DNA of 28,081 nucleotides from Chara braunii (GCA_003427395.1 BFEA01000108.1:376358-404438); one strand, 5' to 3'; counted from the first letter of the stretch, positions 1-9,737 are shown. Made by a program: numbers and translations. The notes: generated from the letters alone by a model not told the origin.

Positions 1-661
1 CCAAAAAAAAAACAAAAAAAACACAAATTCAAAAAAAATCGAAAAAACTATATGTTATACATAAGAATAAACTAAACAACATTTGCCTCAATGTTACAAA
101 CAATTTTTTTACCAAATTTGAAATTAAAATCAAATACTAAAAATAAATAATAATAAAAAAATTAAAAAATATAAAACGATAATGAAATTATTGAGTGGGC
201 GAACACGTTTTTGACACTACCATCTTTGGCGATTTTTCATTTTTTTTTTGTAGGTAATGCTATAAACATTTATATATGTGTACCTTGCATAATAGATAAT
301 CTACAAATAAAGATTGAAAAAATAATAAATTTTCTCATGCCCCGAAAAAAAAAAAATAAAAAAAATTAAAAAGATAAAAAATAAATTATTAAGTGGGCAA
401 ACATGTTTTGACACCACCATCTTTGAGGATTTTTCATTGTTTTTTGGCTGGACAGAATGACTTAAACATTAAGCGGAAGATACCTTATATCACAAAGAAC
501 TCACAAAAATATTTTCAGAAAAAAATAATAATATTTAAGTGTCAAAAAAAAAAATTTCGGGGTCCGAACCCCTTCAAGTTCGGGCCTTGTACGGGGACCC
601 GAACGCTCGAACGTTCGGGGGTCAGCTTAGGGGTCTCCGTACGTTCAGCCTGACAACCCTG
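1..661 (-). mobile_element. Family A non-autonomous DNA transposon, copy A1 (cut by window edge)
   Basis: This is a reverse-oriented copy of the element seen complete at 927-1692. It ends at 661 with ...TGACAACCCTG, the reverse complement of the CAGGGT terminus. The GC-rich subterminal zone (about 558-650) has CGAACG/CGTTCGG motifs. The body carries the duplicated module 'cacgttttgacaccaccatc' near 205-230 and 400-425, and the AT-rich remainder matches the far half of A2. Roughly the last 100 bp of the element lie outside the window. No transposase frame is present. The superfamily is inferred as hAT from the CAGGG end and from A2's flanks. Confidence 0.75.
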
Positions 662-937
662 GTTACGGGTATATGAATGTGGGTTTGATAGATGAAGGAA
701 GTGTTTTACCGTAATTTTGTTATTGTAGTGTTACACAAATTTACTTGATTAGTTATCACACTTGACAATATTCGACACCTTCCATATTTTCACTAAAATA
801 ATTTATGTTAGTTTATACTCTATTTAGTTTTACTTTATATCAAATTCGTTCATTGTTTATGCGATTTTGAATATATAATAAAATAATTTGGTTACTCAAG
901 AAAATTATGTTTTTTATATCGGCAACCAGGGTCACCA

Positions 938-983
938 GCCCGTACGTACGGAGGTCTCCGGGCTCACCTCCGTACGTACGGGC
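938..983. repeat. Perfect 18-bp inverted repeat inside A2 left end
   Basis: GCCCGTACGTACGGAGGT (938-955) and its exact reverse complement (966-983) are separated by a 10-nt spacer. Each arm also contains the self-palindrome CGTACGTACG. The equivalent region of A3 (about 6045-6082) keeps the right arm but has decayed on the left. This is probably a subterminal hairpin or paired protein-binding site of the transposon. Confidence 0.9.
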
Positions 984-1041
984 GTTCGGGGTCCCGTACG
1001 GGGTCCGAACCCGGCGGCGTTCGGCCCCCGCCAAAAATTAT

Positions 1042-1388
1042 TTCGGGGCTTAAATATTTTGCTTTTTCTGAATTTTCTTTTGTGAGTTCTCTATGACGTG
1101 AGGTACCTGCCTATAACTTCTCGAGTCATTTGACTCAGCCAAATAGGAATTCAAAATCGCCAAAGACGGCGGTGTCAAAATGTGCTCGCCCATGTTGTTT
1201 TTCACTTTTTACTTTTTGTTTTCACTTTAGTTCGGGGTCTTAACAATTTTATTATTTTTTGAAACTTTTTAGTGGGTTTTGCAAGATGTGAAGTACACAT
1301 CTGTAAATTTTCATGGCATTTAGCTATGTCAAAAAAAAATAAAAAATTGTCAAAGATGGCGGTGTCAAAAACGTGTTCGTGCACTCAC
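1042..1388 (+). repeat. Internal tandem duplication of family A (about 189-bp period)
   Basis: Unit 1 starts TTCGGGG at 1042 and unit 2 starts TTCGGGG at 1231. Each runs through a 'gt/c-aag/gacgtgaggtac'-type block, a 'catttagctatg/catttgactcag' block and then 'caaagatggcggtgtcaaaa' followed by 'cgtgctcg'. The same pair occurs in A3 (about 6145-6495) and, reversed, in A1. The duplication therefore predates spread of the family. Confidence 0.75.
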
Positions 1389-1692
1389 TAAATTTAATTA
1401 TTTTTTGTATTTTGTTATTTTTATTATTAGTATTTATTTTTCGTATTTTATTTTATTTCAAATTTGGTAAGGAATTTGGATATTATGCTCAGACAAATCT
1501 TGTTTAATTTATTTTTATCCATAACATATATTTTTTTCAGATTTTTTTATTTTTATTTATTTATTTTTTTTTTTTGATTCGCGTTCGGCCCGAACGACCA
1601 AACGCATCTCCAAGAGGTCCCATACGTTCGGGCGTTCGGGTTCAGGCGTTCGGGTTCGGGCGTTCGGCCCGTCCTGAACGCCGGTTACCCTG

Positions 1693-1939
1693 TCCGCAAA
1701 TAAAAATAAAATAATGGTTATCCGTTACATGGTTGTTTTTTTTGTTTCGCTTAAAAGTGGGTAACACCCTATGGATGAACGTGAGTACAAGTAAGCACTT
1801 AAAAATCACTCATACTCGTGTATAAAAATAAAAAAATACATACATTATGCAACACAGTAATATAAATAATTTTTATCTTACGTTTTAATCAAAGTTAAGT
1901 TAAAAAAAAAAAAAAAAACTATAATACATATATATGTAC
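1693..1939. other. AT-rich spacer, nothing recognised
   Basis: Unique-looking AT-rich DNA with an A tract near 1903-1918. I see no gene or repeat relationship. Confidence 0.5.
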
Positions 1940-2030
1940 TAAGCTACTAGAATGGTCTAGGACATCTTCTCCGGTCCGACAAAAAACAATATAAAAAATA
2001 TAAAAACTACAAAGCTACAAAAGTGGTCCG
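1940..2030 (+). mobile_element. Two degenerate family B termini
   Basis: TAAGCTACTAGAATGG at 1940 followed by '..CTTCTCCGGTCCGAC' matches the left end of B2 (TAGGCTACCAGAATGG...TTGCCCGACCGGG). A second end, AAGCTACAAAAGTGGTCC, lies at 2012-2029. It resembles the reverse complement of the terminus closing B3 at 7274. No paired right end is visible, so these are relics, possibly nested or truncated. Confidence 0.45.
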
Positions 2031-2039
2031 TAGTGAAAA

Positions 2040-2310
2040 TTAAATTTTGGTAACTCATACACTCTTAAAGTGATTGAAAAAATAAGGTCATCATGAAAAC
2101 CTAAATGATTTTAAAGTTTTCGTAATGGTGAAAAAATCAACATAAGAGAAAACTTGAGTAATGTCTAATGTAATTTTGACACACATAAAAATTATCCAGT
2201 TCAAGTTCGATTATAATGTATAGTGAAAAACTCATATTGGAAACTAAGACTTTTAATCATCGTTAATTTCATACAACTCGGTCATTTGTTTGCAGTGACA
2301 TTAAGGTAAG
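2040..2310. other. AT-rich flank of a tandem duplication
   Basis: A faint third copy of the following repeat begins at about 2220 ('atagtgaaaaactcatattgg'). Otherwise nothing is recognised. Confidence 0.4.
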
Positions 2311-2745
2311 AAGTGAAAAACTCACTTAGTGGTGGAAATAACATTACGAGATGCAGTTGACTAAACATGATACATATTTGAGGCAATAAAAATGTCATCT
2401 AAAGTAAATGAGAATGTTGCAAATATACATAAAAGTAAATATTTGATCATTTATATTGCACAACATGTTTTAGGATGACTTTTGTTTGATAGAATTCAGT
2501 TGCACTTGATGTTTATTAAGTGAATAATATCATTGAGATTCTAACTTTGTTTATCAAGTGAAAAACTAACTTGGTGGTGGAACGAATATTACGAGGTGAA
2601 ATCGACTAAACATGATGCATATTTGAGGTAATTAAGTGTCATATGATGCATATGAGAATGTTGTCAATACATATTCAAGTAAGTATGATACATACATGAT
2701 CATCTATTTTGCACCGTAGGTTGTAAGATGACTTTTGTTTGATGA
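2311..2745 (+). repeat. Diverged tandem duplication, about 245-bp period
   Basis: Unit 1 (from 2311) and unit 2 (from 2556) share 'aagtgaaaaact', 'ggtggtggaa', 'attacgag', 'gactaaacatgat', 'catatttgagg', 'gagaatgttg', 'gatcat' and 'gatgacttttgtttgat' in the same order. Small indels and substitutions show an old duplication. There is no sign of coding. Confidence 0.8.
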
Positions 2746-2768
2746 AAAAAAAAGTTGTGTTTTGATCT

Positions 2769-2984
2769 TAGGCTACCAAAATGACCTGGGTCCACTTGCC
2801 CGGTCGGATACTTTTTTTTAATTTGGTAAAGAATTTCGATGTGATACTGAGGCAAAAGTTGTTCAATTTATATTTTTTTATAACATAGTTTTTGTTTGGT
2901 TTTTTGCTTTGACCTTCTCTAGTCTTTGCACGACCGGGCCGTCCGAAAAAATAGGATAACCCGATCGGTCCGGCTGGTAGCCTA
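2769..2984 (+). mobile_element. Family B miniature transposon, copy B1 (216 bp)
   Basis: The terminal inverted repeat is TAGGCTACC (2769-2777) and GGTAGCCTA (2976-2984), perfect over 9 bp. Next to each end are GC-rich blocks with CCCGGTCGG / CCGATCGGTCCGG. The AT-rich core 'aatttggtaaagaatt..gaggcaaaagttgtt' is shared with B2, B3 and, more distantly, family A. There is no open frame. I could not find a convincing target-site duplication, so the superfamily is unassigned. Confidence 0.75.
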
Positions 2985-3330
2985 GGTTTAAAATTTTTTG
3001 GTTAATAATAATATTATTGAAAATGTAACTTTTTTTATTCATTCATTCTGGCTACGTTAGACTCTTAAAAAAATGTATATATTGTGAGATCGTCATCCTG
3101 TATGTATAAGAAAATACATATTTTAAAACTTAAGTTCTTATTATGATTTTATTAGATATAATTGATAATTGAAATTAAATCAATCCATAAATTTTGCGAA
3201 GAACATTATTACCGAAAAAAAATTGAATGGCGCCGCTAACCGAAAAAAAACTAAAGTTGATGTTTTCAAAACGTTTGGTACACACGAGGAATGCTCATCG
3301 ACAAAAAAGTTCTCTGATAGTTGTGGTTTA
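2985..3330. other. AT-rich spacer
   Basis: No gene, RNA or repeat is recognised. It contains short repeated 'ccgaaaaaaaa' strings near 3212 and 3240. Confidence 0.4.
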
Positions 3331-3575
3331 TGGTAAATCATATAAGTTTCATGAGGTAAAATATGATAATCAATAACAACATTGCGAGAGATAATGATAT
3401 AATTGTTAAAGGTGGTGATAACATTGTTCGTAACTAGTCAATAGAAACGTGAGTCTAATGGTAAATCGGACAACATTATGTGGTAAAATGTGGTTAGCGA
3501 TAACAATAATACAAAAGGTTGTGATATAGTTATTATGGGTGCTAAGAACACTATTGACATATAGTTAACATAAAC
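3331..3575 (+). repeat. Diverged tandem duplication, about 128-bp period
   Basis: 'tggtaaatc' at 3331 and 3459 begins two units that share, in order, 'ggtaaaatatg/ggtaaaatgtg', 'ataaca', 'gtgatata/gatataatt' and 'gacatatag/gtcaatag'. It is old and non-coding. Confidence 0.6.
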
Positions 3576-4612
3576 ATTATAAATGAGAACAAACTTGAAT
3601 ATTTATTTTTATGGTTATCGAACCCATAAAAAAATGTATTTGATAATTCGAACTTTTTTTATATTTGTTAAATGATCAATACATTGAAACATTTTTTTTT
3701 TCATGCTGAGTTCCCATCGTGTGATGAACTTTGTTAAACAACCAATTATAAAGACTAATTAAATTCAGGGTACGTTTTACCATGATGAATTCGCATTACC
3801 TGCTAAGCTTTGTTGAATCGTCAATAGTATACTTTTTCGTTATTTAAGTCACCAGCGATTCTGTTCGATGTCCAAGCAAATACAATGATTTTTTTTTATG
3901 TTTCACATAATCACATAGAATGCAGTTGCCACTCGAAAGATCGCCTACATCAACGAAAGCGTGAATATCTAATAAGTGCGAGAATGTTATCACGACGCAT
4001 AGTAAAGTAAAATGGGGTGGATGCGTATATTTATTATGCTACGTTCTCGACCCCAAAAATCGGAAATTCAATTTTCGATATGATAATACGTGAAAGTATG
4101 TGCATACAATACTCTTGGTTCGATATGACATTATGGCTAGTGCGAGGAAGTTGGATGCACTTATTACAGACCTTAGTCGTGTGGTCACGACAATTACAGG
4201 ATGAGGAAGCGAGGTATGAGCAAGAATCATTTGTCCATATAGCCGACTAACTACATTGTCGCCCAAACATTTTGTCGCACTCATAAAAAAAAGAACAATT
4301 AACATGGATAAAGCATTTTCCCGATAATTGTATTTCCATTGTACTTTCACTGCCCCTATCAAGAAGCGATAGTATCTGAATCATCATCACATCACCCCCC
4401 CTCCTTCCTGTGTGTTAAGCTTGGTGAAACGTCCGCAAGGCATTTTCGTTTTTGTTTTTGCTTACTCGTTGAACCGTATTTATCCGCTTAATATGAACGT
4501 CTGAAGTTTTTAGATTGATTCGTAGTGATTTTCATATTGGTTGTGGTTGTGTACTGGTGGTTAAAGGCCAACACTTTTCTACAGACTACATTTTTTTTCT
4601 ACCATTTTTCTT
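3576..4612. other. Spacer with three weak dispersed copies of a short module
   Basis: A 45-50 bp module reading roughly 'tgatgaanttngcat...taagctttgttgaa.cgtc' appears near 3702-3745, 3784-3825 and 4405-4440. The frame at 4017-4250 (77 codons) overlaps a frame on the other strand, shows no recognisable domain and is not supported as a gene. Confidence 0.35.
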
Positions 4613-4868
4613 TCATTTCATTTTTGATTTTTTCTCATTTCGGATTGGCGTTACACTCTTGTGAGGAATTACGGGGATGATAAGAGCAGGGTTTATACCC
4701 TTGTTACGAACTTTAAGTGTGGCAGGACTGAAGCCCTCCACCACCTGTGTTATGTTGCGGGGAGGTTTGGCACAATAGCCCTGCCCGTGAAGAAGAGGAG
4801 CGAGGGTAGAACCTGCGAGCTTTGCTTTAGTGATCCTTGAGAGCATCGATAGAGTTTGAATCAGATCA
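4613..4868. other. Mixed-composition spacer
   Basis: Slightly GC-richer than its surroundings (4640-4850). No recognisable protein is encoded on either strand. Confidence 0.35.
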
Positions 4869-4938
4869 ATATGTATGGCTCAATTAGTACATCCTGAACC
4901 GTTGATCTATAAGCCTTTGTTCGAATCCCAATGAAACC
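4869..4938 (+). pseudogene. tRNA-like sequence with Pol III A and B boxes
   Basis: TGGCTCAATTAGTA at 4876 resembles an A box (TRGYNNARNNG with one extra base). GTTCGAATCC at 4919-4928 is a perfect B box about 40 nt downstream, a normal tRNA spacing. The acceptor and D-stem strands do not pair, and no anticodon stem is convincing. It is at best a decayed tRNA or the head of a tRNA-derived SINE. A chance match cannot be excluded. Confidence 0.3.
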
Positions 4939-5949
4939 AAATGAGTAAATAATCATAAATCACATGGGGCCGACGAAATTTACGTTGATATCTCAGCGTC
5001 GCCGCTCTTTATGTATCTTCAGGATATTCGTTAAAATAAGAACGATATATGAAAGTATAATATGCCCCCTACCACATGGAGAGGGTTAGGGTAATGTTAT
5101 CGCTTTGGAATGCTAAAGTAAATAATGCTCATTTTGTTGTATTTATATTTTTACTTTTGTTTATTTATTGTTTTACTGTCATTTCAATTGTGACATCCAT
5201 ATATGAATTTTCCCCAAAGATGGGGCAAATTGAGCTCAATAAGGTAGAATTCGCCTGATAACTCGGTTGTCGAATTTGAGTGCAATGACAAAAAAATATT
5301 TGAGTCATATAGTAGTTACTCACGTGAGGGTATTTTCAATTTAGCTTCAGATGTAACTGCGGTTTAGTATACTAATCTTTGTTATAATTGCGTTTTAATA
5401 TGAGTAGAAAGTATTAGTGTGAGTAAACCTTTTCAATCTAAAAACTTACTTCCTATGGTTTGTAAAAGTTTTGTTAAATCAAAGAAGATATTTAAATTTA
5501 TAAAATTACTTACTATGAATTAACTGGTTACTTAAATTAAAAAAATATACTATGGGTTCATAAATTCCTATTGATATCTAATCCAAAGTGAATTTTTATT
5601 CCGATTTGACAGAATTTGAAGTTTCAAAATTTTATTTTCACTCTGGAAGATGTTACAATTTTTGTTATAGGATTGGATAATCCGACCAAACAATAAAATG
5701 AAGTTTATTATCCGTTGACATTTATTAAAGCAACGTTGTTTTCACTTGTATATGCAATGCAGGTTGCTAATTATTTCAAGAAGTTGTAAAATACTTCATC
5801 TAATTCTAAAAAAATCACCAATTTCCGTTATTAATTGTTAACAGGTAGGTTTGAAACTCCACCTTTGCTTATCTTCACACTTATGCTCACAACCAAACCT
5901 TGTAGGCGAAATGCAATTCTTCAAGTTTCCTCGTAATTGATCATTTAGC
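4939..5949. other. AT-rich spacer, no gene seen
   Basis: The 60-codon frame at 5076-5258 is hydrophobic (FVVFIFLLLFIYCF) but has no family resemblance, and its AT-rich composition explains it. Weak internal similarity ('acttactt.ctatg') recurs near 5445 and 5505. Nothing else is supported. Confidence 0.4.
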
Positions 5950-6027
5950 TAGGCGACCAGTCGGGTAGCCCGGGTCACCATGTTTTTCCGACGGCCGGAC
6001 CGTGCAAGGATCAAATAAGGTGCCAAC

Positions 6028-7073
6028 CAGTGTCACACAACCCCAACGTATGGAGGTCCCTGGGTCGACCCCGTACGTACGGGCGTTCGGGGTCCCATAC
6101 GAGGTCCGAACCCGATGGCGTTCGACCCCTGCAAAAACTTATTTTGGGGCATAAAAATATATTTTTTCTGAATTTTTTTTTTTTTAGTTTTCTATGACTT
6201 GAGGTACATGCTTATTAATTTTGACGTCAGTTGGCTCAGCCAAATAAAAATTAAAATTTTTCAAAGATGGCGGTGTCAAAACGTGCTCGCCTACATTTGC
6301 TTTTTCACTTTTTACTTTTTGTTTTCACTTCAGTTCGGGGTCTAAACAATAATATTAGTTTTTCAAAACTTTTTTTGCGAGTTTTATATTATATGAAGTA
6401 TGCATCTGTAAATGTTCAAGGCATTTAGCTATGTAAAAAAAAAAAAAAAAAAAAAAAAAATTCACCAAAGATTGCGATGTCGAAAACGTGCTCGAGCACT
6501 CATAAAATATAATTCTCTTTTTATTTTTTGTTATTTTTATTATTAGTATTTATTCTCCATATTTTATTTTTATTTTAAATTTGGTAATGAATTTGGATGT
6601 AAGGCTCAAACAAATCTTGTTTAATTTATTTTCTTCATAACATATATTTTTTGTATATTTTTCCGAGGCTACCAGAATGGCCCGAGGTCACTTGCCCGAC
6701 CGGGCCAAAAACATTTGGGAAAAAAATAAAAATAAAAAAAATTGAATTTAAATTTTTATTCTAAATTTGGCAAAGAATGTCGATGCGACCCTGAGGCAAA
6801 AGTTGTTCAGTTTAGTTTCCTCACTTTTCTGCATAACATAGTTTTTTTTCGGATTTTTTGGAATTGTTTTTTTTTTTTTTTTTGCTACGACCTTTCCTGG
6901 TCCTTACACGGACTGGTCACCCGAGACCCGGGCGGCCTGACTGGTAGCCTAGTATTTTATTTTTATTTTTTTTTCGCGTTTCGCCCGAACGGCCGAACGC
7001 ATCCTCAAGGGGTCCCATACATTCAGGCGTTCGGGTTCGAGCGAACAGCCCATCCCGGACGACGATTGCCCTG
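6028..7073 (+). mobile_element. Family A transposon, copy A3, nested in B3 and itself carrying B2
   Basis: The element starts CAGTGTCAC at 6028 (one substitution from CAGGGTCAC) and ends GATTGCCCTG at 7073. Without the 287-bp B2 insert it is about 759 bp, nearly the same as A2 (766 bp). It follows A2 co-linearly: GC-rich left end with GTACGTACGGGCGTTCGGGG, duplicated middle, AT-rich core, and right end with CGTTCGGG motifs. No clear target-site duplication remains (GTGCCAAC against ATAAAAAA). An A tract of about 26 nt lies at 6435-6460. Confidence 0.78.
6665..6951 (+). mobile_element. Family B miniature transposon, copy B2 (287 bp), inside A3
   Basis: A perfect 10-bp terminal inverted repeat, AGGCTACCAG (6666-6675) and CTGGTAGCCT (6941-6950), bounds the element. 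GC-rich subterminal blocks CTTGCCCGACCGGGCC and CCGAGACCCGGGCGGCC flank an AT-rich core with 'aatttggcaaagaatgtcgatg'. Comparison with A2 shows the insertion site: A-type sequence stops at about 6664 and resumes at about 6952 ('tattttatttttat'). Confidence 0.82.
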
Positions 7074-7274
7074 ATAAAAAAAAAAAAAAAACCCAAAAAA
7101 ATTAAAAAATAATTATAATATGCAAAAAAATAAACTGAACAACTTTCGTCTCAGGATCACGTCGAAAATTTTTTAAAACTTTTTAAATAAAAAACAAAGA
7201 TGAAAAATATTTTTATTTTTTTATTTGTTTTTGGCCCGATCAGAAAAGTGGTGCCAGACCACTTTGGTAGCCTA

Positions 7275-7396
7275 GTTGTTTAGTAGTTTGATTGTAATAA
7301 GCGTGAGCAAATGCAAAAGTTAGTAAAGTGTTATGCTAAAGTTGAGCTGATTTGGGTGTGTAAGATAAGACAGGGTAGAAAGAGAGGTTGACCCTA
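7275..7396. other. Flank of B3
   Basis: Unique AT-rich sequence, nothing recognised. Confidence 0.4.
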
Positions 7397-7571
7397 TTAG
7401 CGCATGACAACTTAACATTGTTAAATTGCATATGCAAGTATGTTTAAAAATATGAATTAATTTATGATACATGTCTGAATGTGCGAAGTGTTAGTGCATA
7501 ACAATTAACATTATTGAATTTAATATGCAAGTATGTCTCAAAATGTGGTACATGTTTGAATGTGTGGAGTG
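7397..7571 (+). repeat. Tandem duplication, 94-bp period
   Basis: Unit 1 (7397-7490) and unit 2 (7491-7571) both run 'ttag.gcat.acaa.ttaacatt' to 'atatgcaagtatgt', then 'gtacatgt.tgaatgtg' and '.gagtg'. Unit 2 has lost a short internal segment. The match is clear by eye. Confidence 0.85.
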
Positions 7572-8817
7572 AACAATAAAATAATATTTGCGATATTAAT
7601 TGTGACTATCTTATTTCAAATAAATACCGTGCATGATTAATTAAATTATTGACTTTGTAATATCTGTTTATAAGCAGTTAAGCATATCGTATAATTTTGA
7701 CTCATAGTTAGGCCGATACACAACTTAGTTGAGATTGACAGTTATTGATGCGTACCTATCTCGAACACTGAAAAACGTGCGAAGAAATGTAAGAGAACTG
7801 AAAATTAATTTACTTAATAGTTAGACGGTTTAGTCCACAATCACAATGAAATGTATTTTTTCAGCCCACGAGTTGATTCTTAGAGTGAGGACATTCAGTC
7901 GTTGTTAACGGCGTGGACCTCTTACGTGTAAAACTATAGTAGAGTCGTACAACTTATTCTTCAACTGTTTTATATCGTCGAAAAAAAAACTTTGCTATAC
8001 TTCTTAATTGACACCCGAATGTCGTATGCAACCCAAAACTCAAGAAGAGGTGCGTGTTTATGGGTATCACATACAGTGTTGATATGTTGGTTGATCATGT
8101 GTTTACCCATTATGAAGTCGCATAGTGTTATTTACTCACAACCATCGTACATATACAGACCTCTCAGATATTATGGTTTATTATTCTTGCATGATTTGTT
8201 ATAGATTGACGGAAAAAAAAATTGAGAACATACTTATGAATCTGAGGTTAGGTAAACAATAGTTGATTCAGATATTTTATTTTTCGTCCTAATTAATTGA
8301 CGTAGGGTTTTGCTTGGTAGATTAAAGTGTCGAGTGACGATTTATATGAATTTTTAGTTCAGGCGCTAACAATATGTACCCCTTATATTATATCGTACAA
8401 AAACGTACTTTTGATTGGTTAACCTTTAACATGGTCTGTAACATTTGCCACATACAAAAAAATCGCTCAACATTCAACAACCAATAAAAAAATATAATAG
8501 AGATATTACATAAGTTAATTCAATTTTGTATTCATTTGTTACTAAGTGCATTATTGATATACGGGGTAAACACTTTCATTTTATTTATTTTTAATTAAAT
8601 CTTGGCGTAAAACTATATGATTTCAAAACTTTTCACATCAAATCAAAGATTTAAATATATATGATTAAGTGAATTTTATGCATTACTTAGTTTTTAATTA
8701 CTAATGCATTGTGATTATTAATTTTGCATGTTTACAGTTCATGTATGGACAAATTGTTTAACTTGTATAAATAACGCATCGTGTCATATATTACATGTAT
8801 GTATAGAAAGTGAGATA
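7572..8817. other. Long AT-rich stretch without recognisable features
   Basis: I see no conserved protein, RNA or clear repeat. The 70-codon frame at 7992-8204 is not supported by any domain. Confidence 0.45.
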
Positions 8818-8950
8818 TATATAAAATATTATATCCGTTCGCCATTTCGTCACATGAAATTTGATGTTTTCATTGTAAACTATATATTTATATACTATAT
8901 AATATATAGTTATTCATTATGTATATATCTATATATACATATCCACACGT
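8818..8950. repeat. TA-rich microsatellite-like tract
   Basis: Imperfect (TA)n/(TATG)n sequence, for example 'tatatatctatatatacata'. The 76-codon frame across it (8728-8958) is a compositional artefact. Confidence 0.6.
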
Positions 8951-9557
8951 ATATTTAGTTTTCTACACATACGATATTTCCACGTTTGACAAAGAAATAA
9001 TCGAAATTATTGATAGTTTGCAATACCAGTTTATATGAGTCTGAATGAAGAGACTATCTTCCAAGTCGTATAAGTCTCAAACTTAAACTTTTCATAGTGG
9101 TCTTGTACCTTCACCCCGAATGTTGTTCGGAGCGCTTACTGCGTATATGTAAAAATTTCATTTAGGCTCATGTGAGTTGATGGACTAAACTACAAGTAGA
9201 CGACCCAAAGTAGTTTTTGAAAACGAGTGGCTCGCTCATGAAATTTGAGAGGCTTGCAGCTACATGACCATAGTGACTGACAACATCAATCATCAAATAA
9301 AAACAAGCGCATCATTAGCGATTTGGCAAAGTCTGACGCTAAGTGTTAATCGGTCAGACTCGGGTGTAGGTGGCCACCGCAGGTTTATTCATCCCAACAC
9401 CTCGCAATATGCATGTCATTGCGACTGTCGAAAATACTAGTTATTTAATTTCTTATCAAGGGTATGAGTGATCTTGGATAGGGATCATTTCCTTTGTATA
9501 TGGTTTGACATAAACCAAACATCTAATATCTCTATCCATGACATTATTCCTAAATTA
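8951..9557. other. Spacer with mixed composition
   Basis: 9300-9420 is more GC-rich ('gtcagactcgggtgtagg', 'ggccaccgcagg') and could be a decayed element fragment. It matches nothing else I recognise in the window. Confidence 0.35.
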
Positions 9558-9732
9558 CTTAGACTCATGAGTTGGGTAACATTTCATGAATTTCAGAAAT
9601 CTCTGAGGCAGCCTTGTTACAGTTGTATGGCGAGGTGCACGATTAAACTAATGTACACTTGTTATAAATGGTGTAGCCTTGTTGTAATTGTATGCATTGT
9701 ACATTTGGGCCGACTCATGAGCTGGGTAACGC
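9558..9732 (+). repeat. Direct repeats with a CATGAGYTGGGTAAC motif
   Basis: GACTCATGAGTTGGGTAAC near 9561 and GACTCATGAGCTGGGTAAC near 9713 differ by one base. Between them, 'gcagccttgttacagttgtatg' (about 9608) and 'gtagccttgttgtaattgtatg' (about 9672) form a pair 64 bp apart. The motif resembles the CATAAGTTGGGTAAC units of the array at 21120-22310. Confidence 0.6.
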
Positions 9733-9737
9733 CGTAG

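Larger units (their letters stand above)
927..1692 (+). mobile_element. Family A non-autonomous hAT-like transposon, copy A2 (complete, 766 bp)
   Basis: The termini are CAGGGTCACC at 927 and GGTTACCCTG ending at 1692, an imperfect terminal inverted repeat. The flanking octamers TCGGCAAC (919-926) and TCCGCAAA (1693-1700) agree at 6 of 8 positions, as expected for an aged 8-bp target-site duplication. The CAGGG start fits the hAT superfamily. Both ends are GC-rich islands in AT-rich DNA: the left has CGTACGTACG and GTTCGGGG, the right has several copies of CGTTCGGG, which resemble subterminal transposase-binding repeats. The interior is an internal tandem duplication plus an AT-rich core. It has no coding capacity, so it would depend on a transposase from elsewhere. 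The superfamily is inferred; the copy boundaries are well supported by A1 and A3. Confidence 0.8.
5950..7274 (-). mobile_element. Family B transposon, copy B3, split by a family A insertion
   Basis: The left part, 5950-6027, begins TAGGCGACCAG and continues with GGGTAGCCCGGGTCACC and 'gtgcaagga'. This matches the reverse complement of B2's right end. The right part, 7074-7274, resumes with an A-rich stretch, then 'actgaacaactttcgtctcagga' and 'ggcccgatcagaaaagtgg', and closes with GGTAGCCTA at 7266-7274. Removing the inserted A3 leaves about 279 bp, close to B2's 287 bp. This is strong support for a single interrupted element. Confidence 0.75.

Noticed and set aside
2769-2984. Target-site duplication for B1
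   Set aside because: Flanking octamers (tttgatct and ggtttaaa) do not match, so no superfamily was assigned to family B.
4017-4362. Overlapping frames of 77 and 107 codons on opposite strands
   Set aside because: No recognisable domain on either strand and no repeated or conserved pattern supporting coding.
9468-9737. 89-codon frame with LMSWVT twice
   Set aside because: The repeated peptide comes from the DNA-level direct repeat GACTCATGAGYTGGGTAAC.
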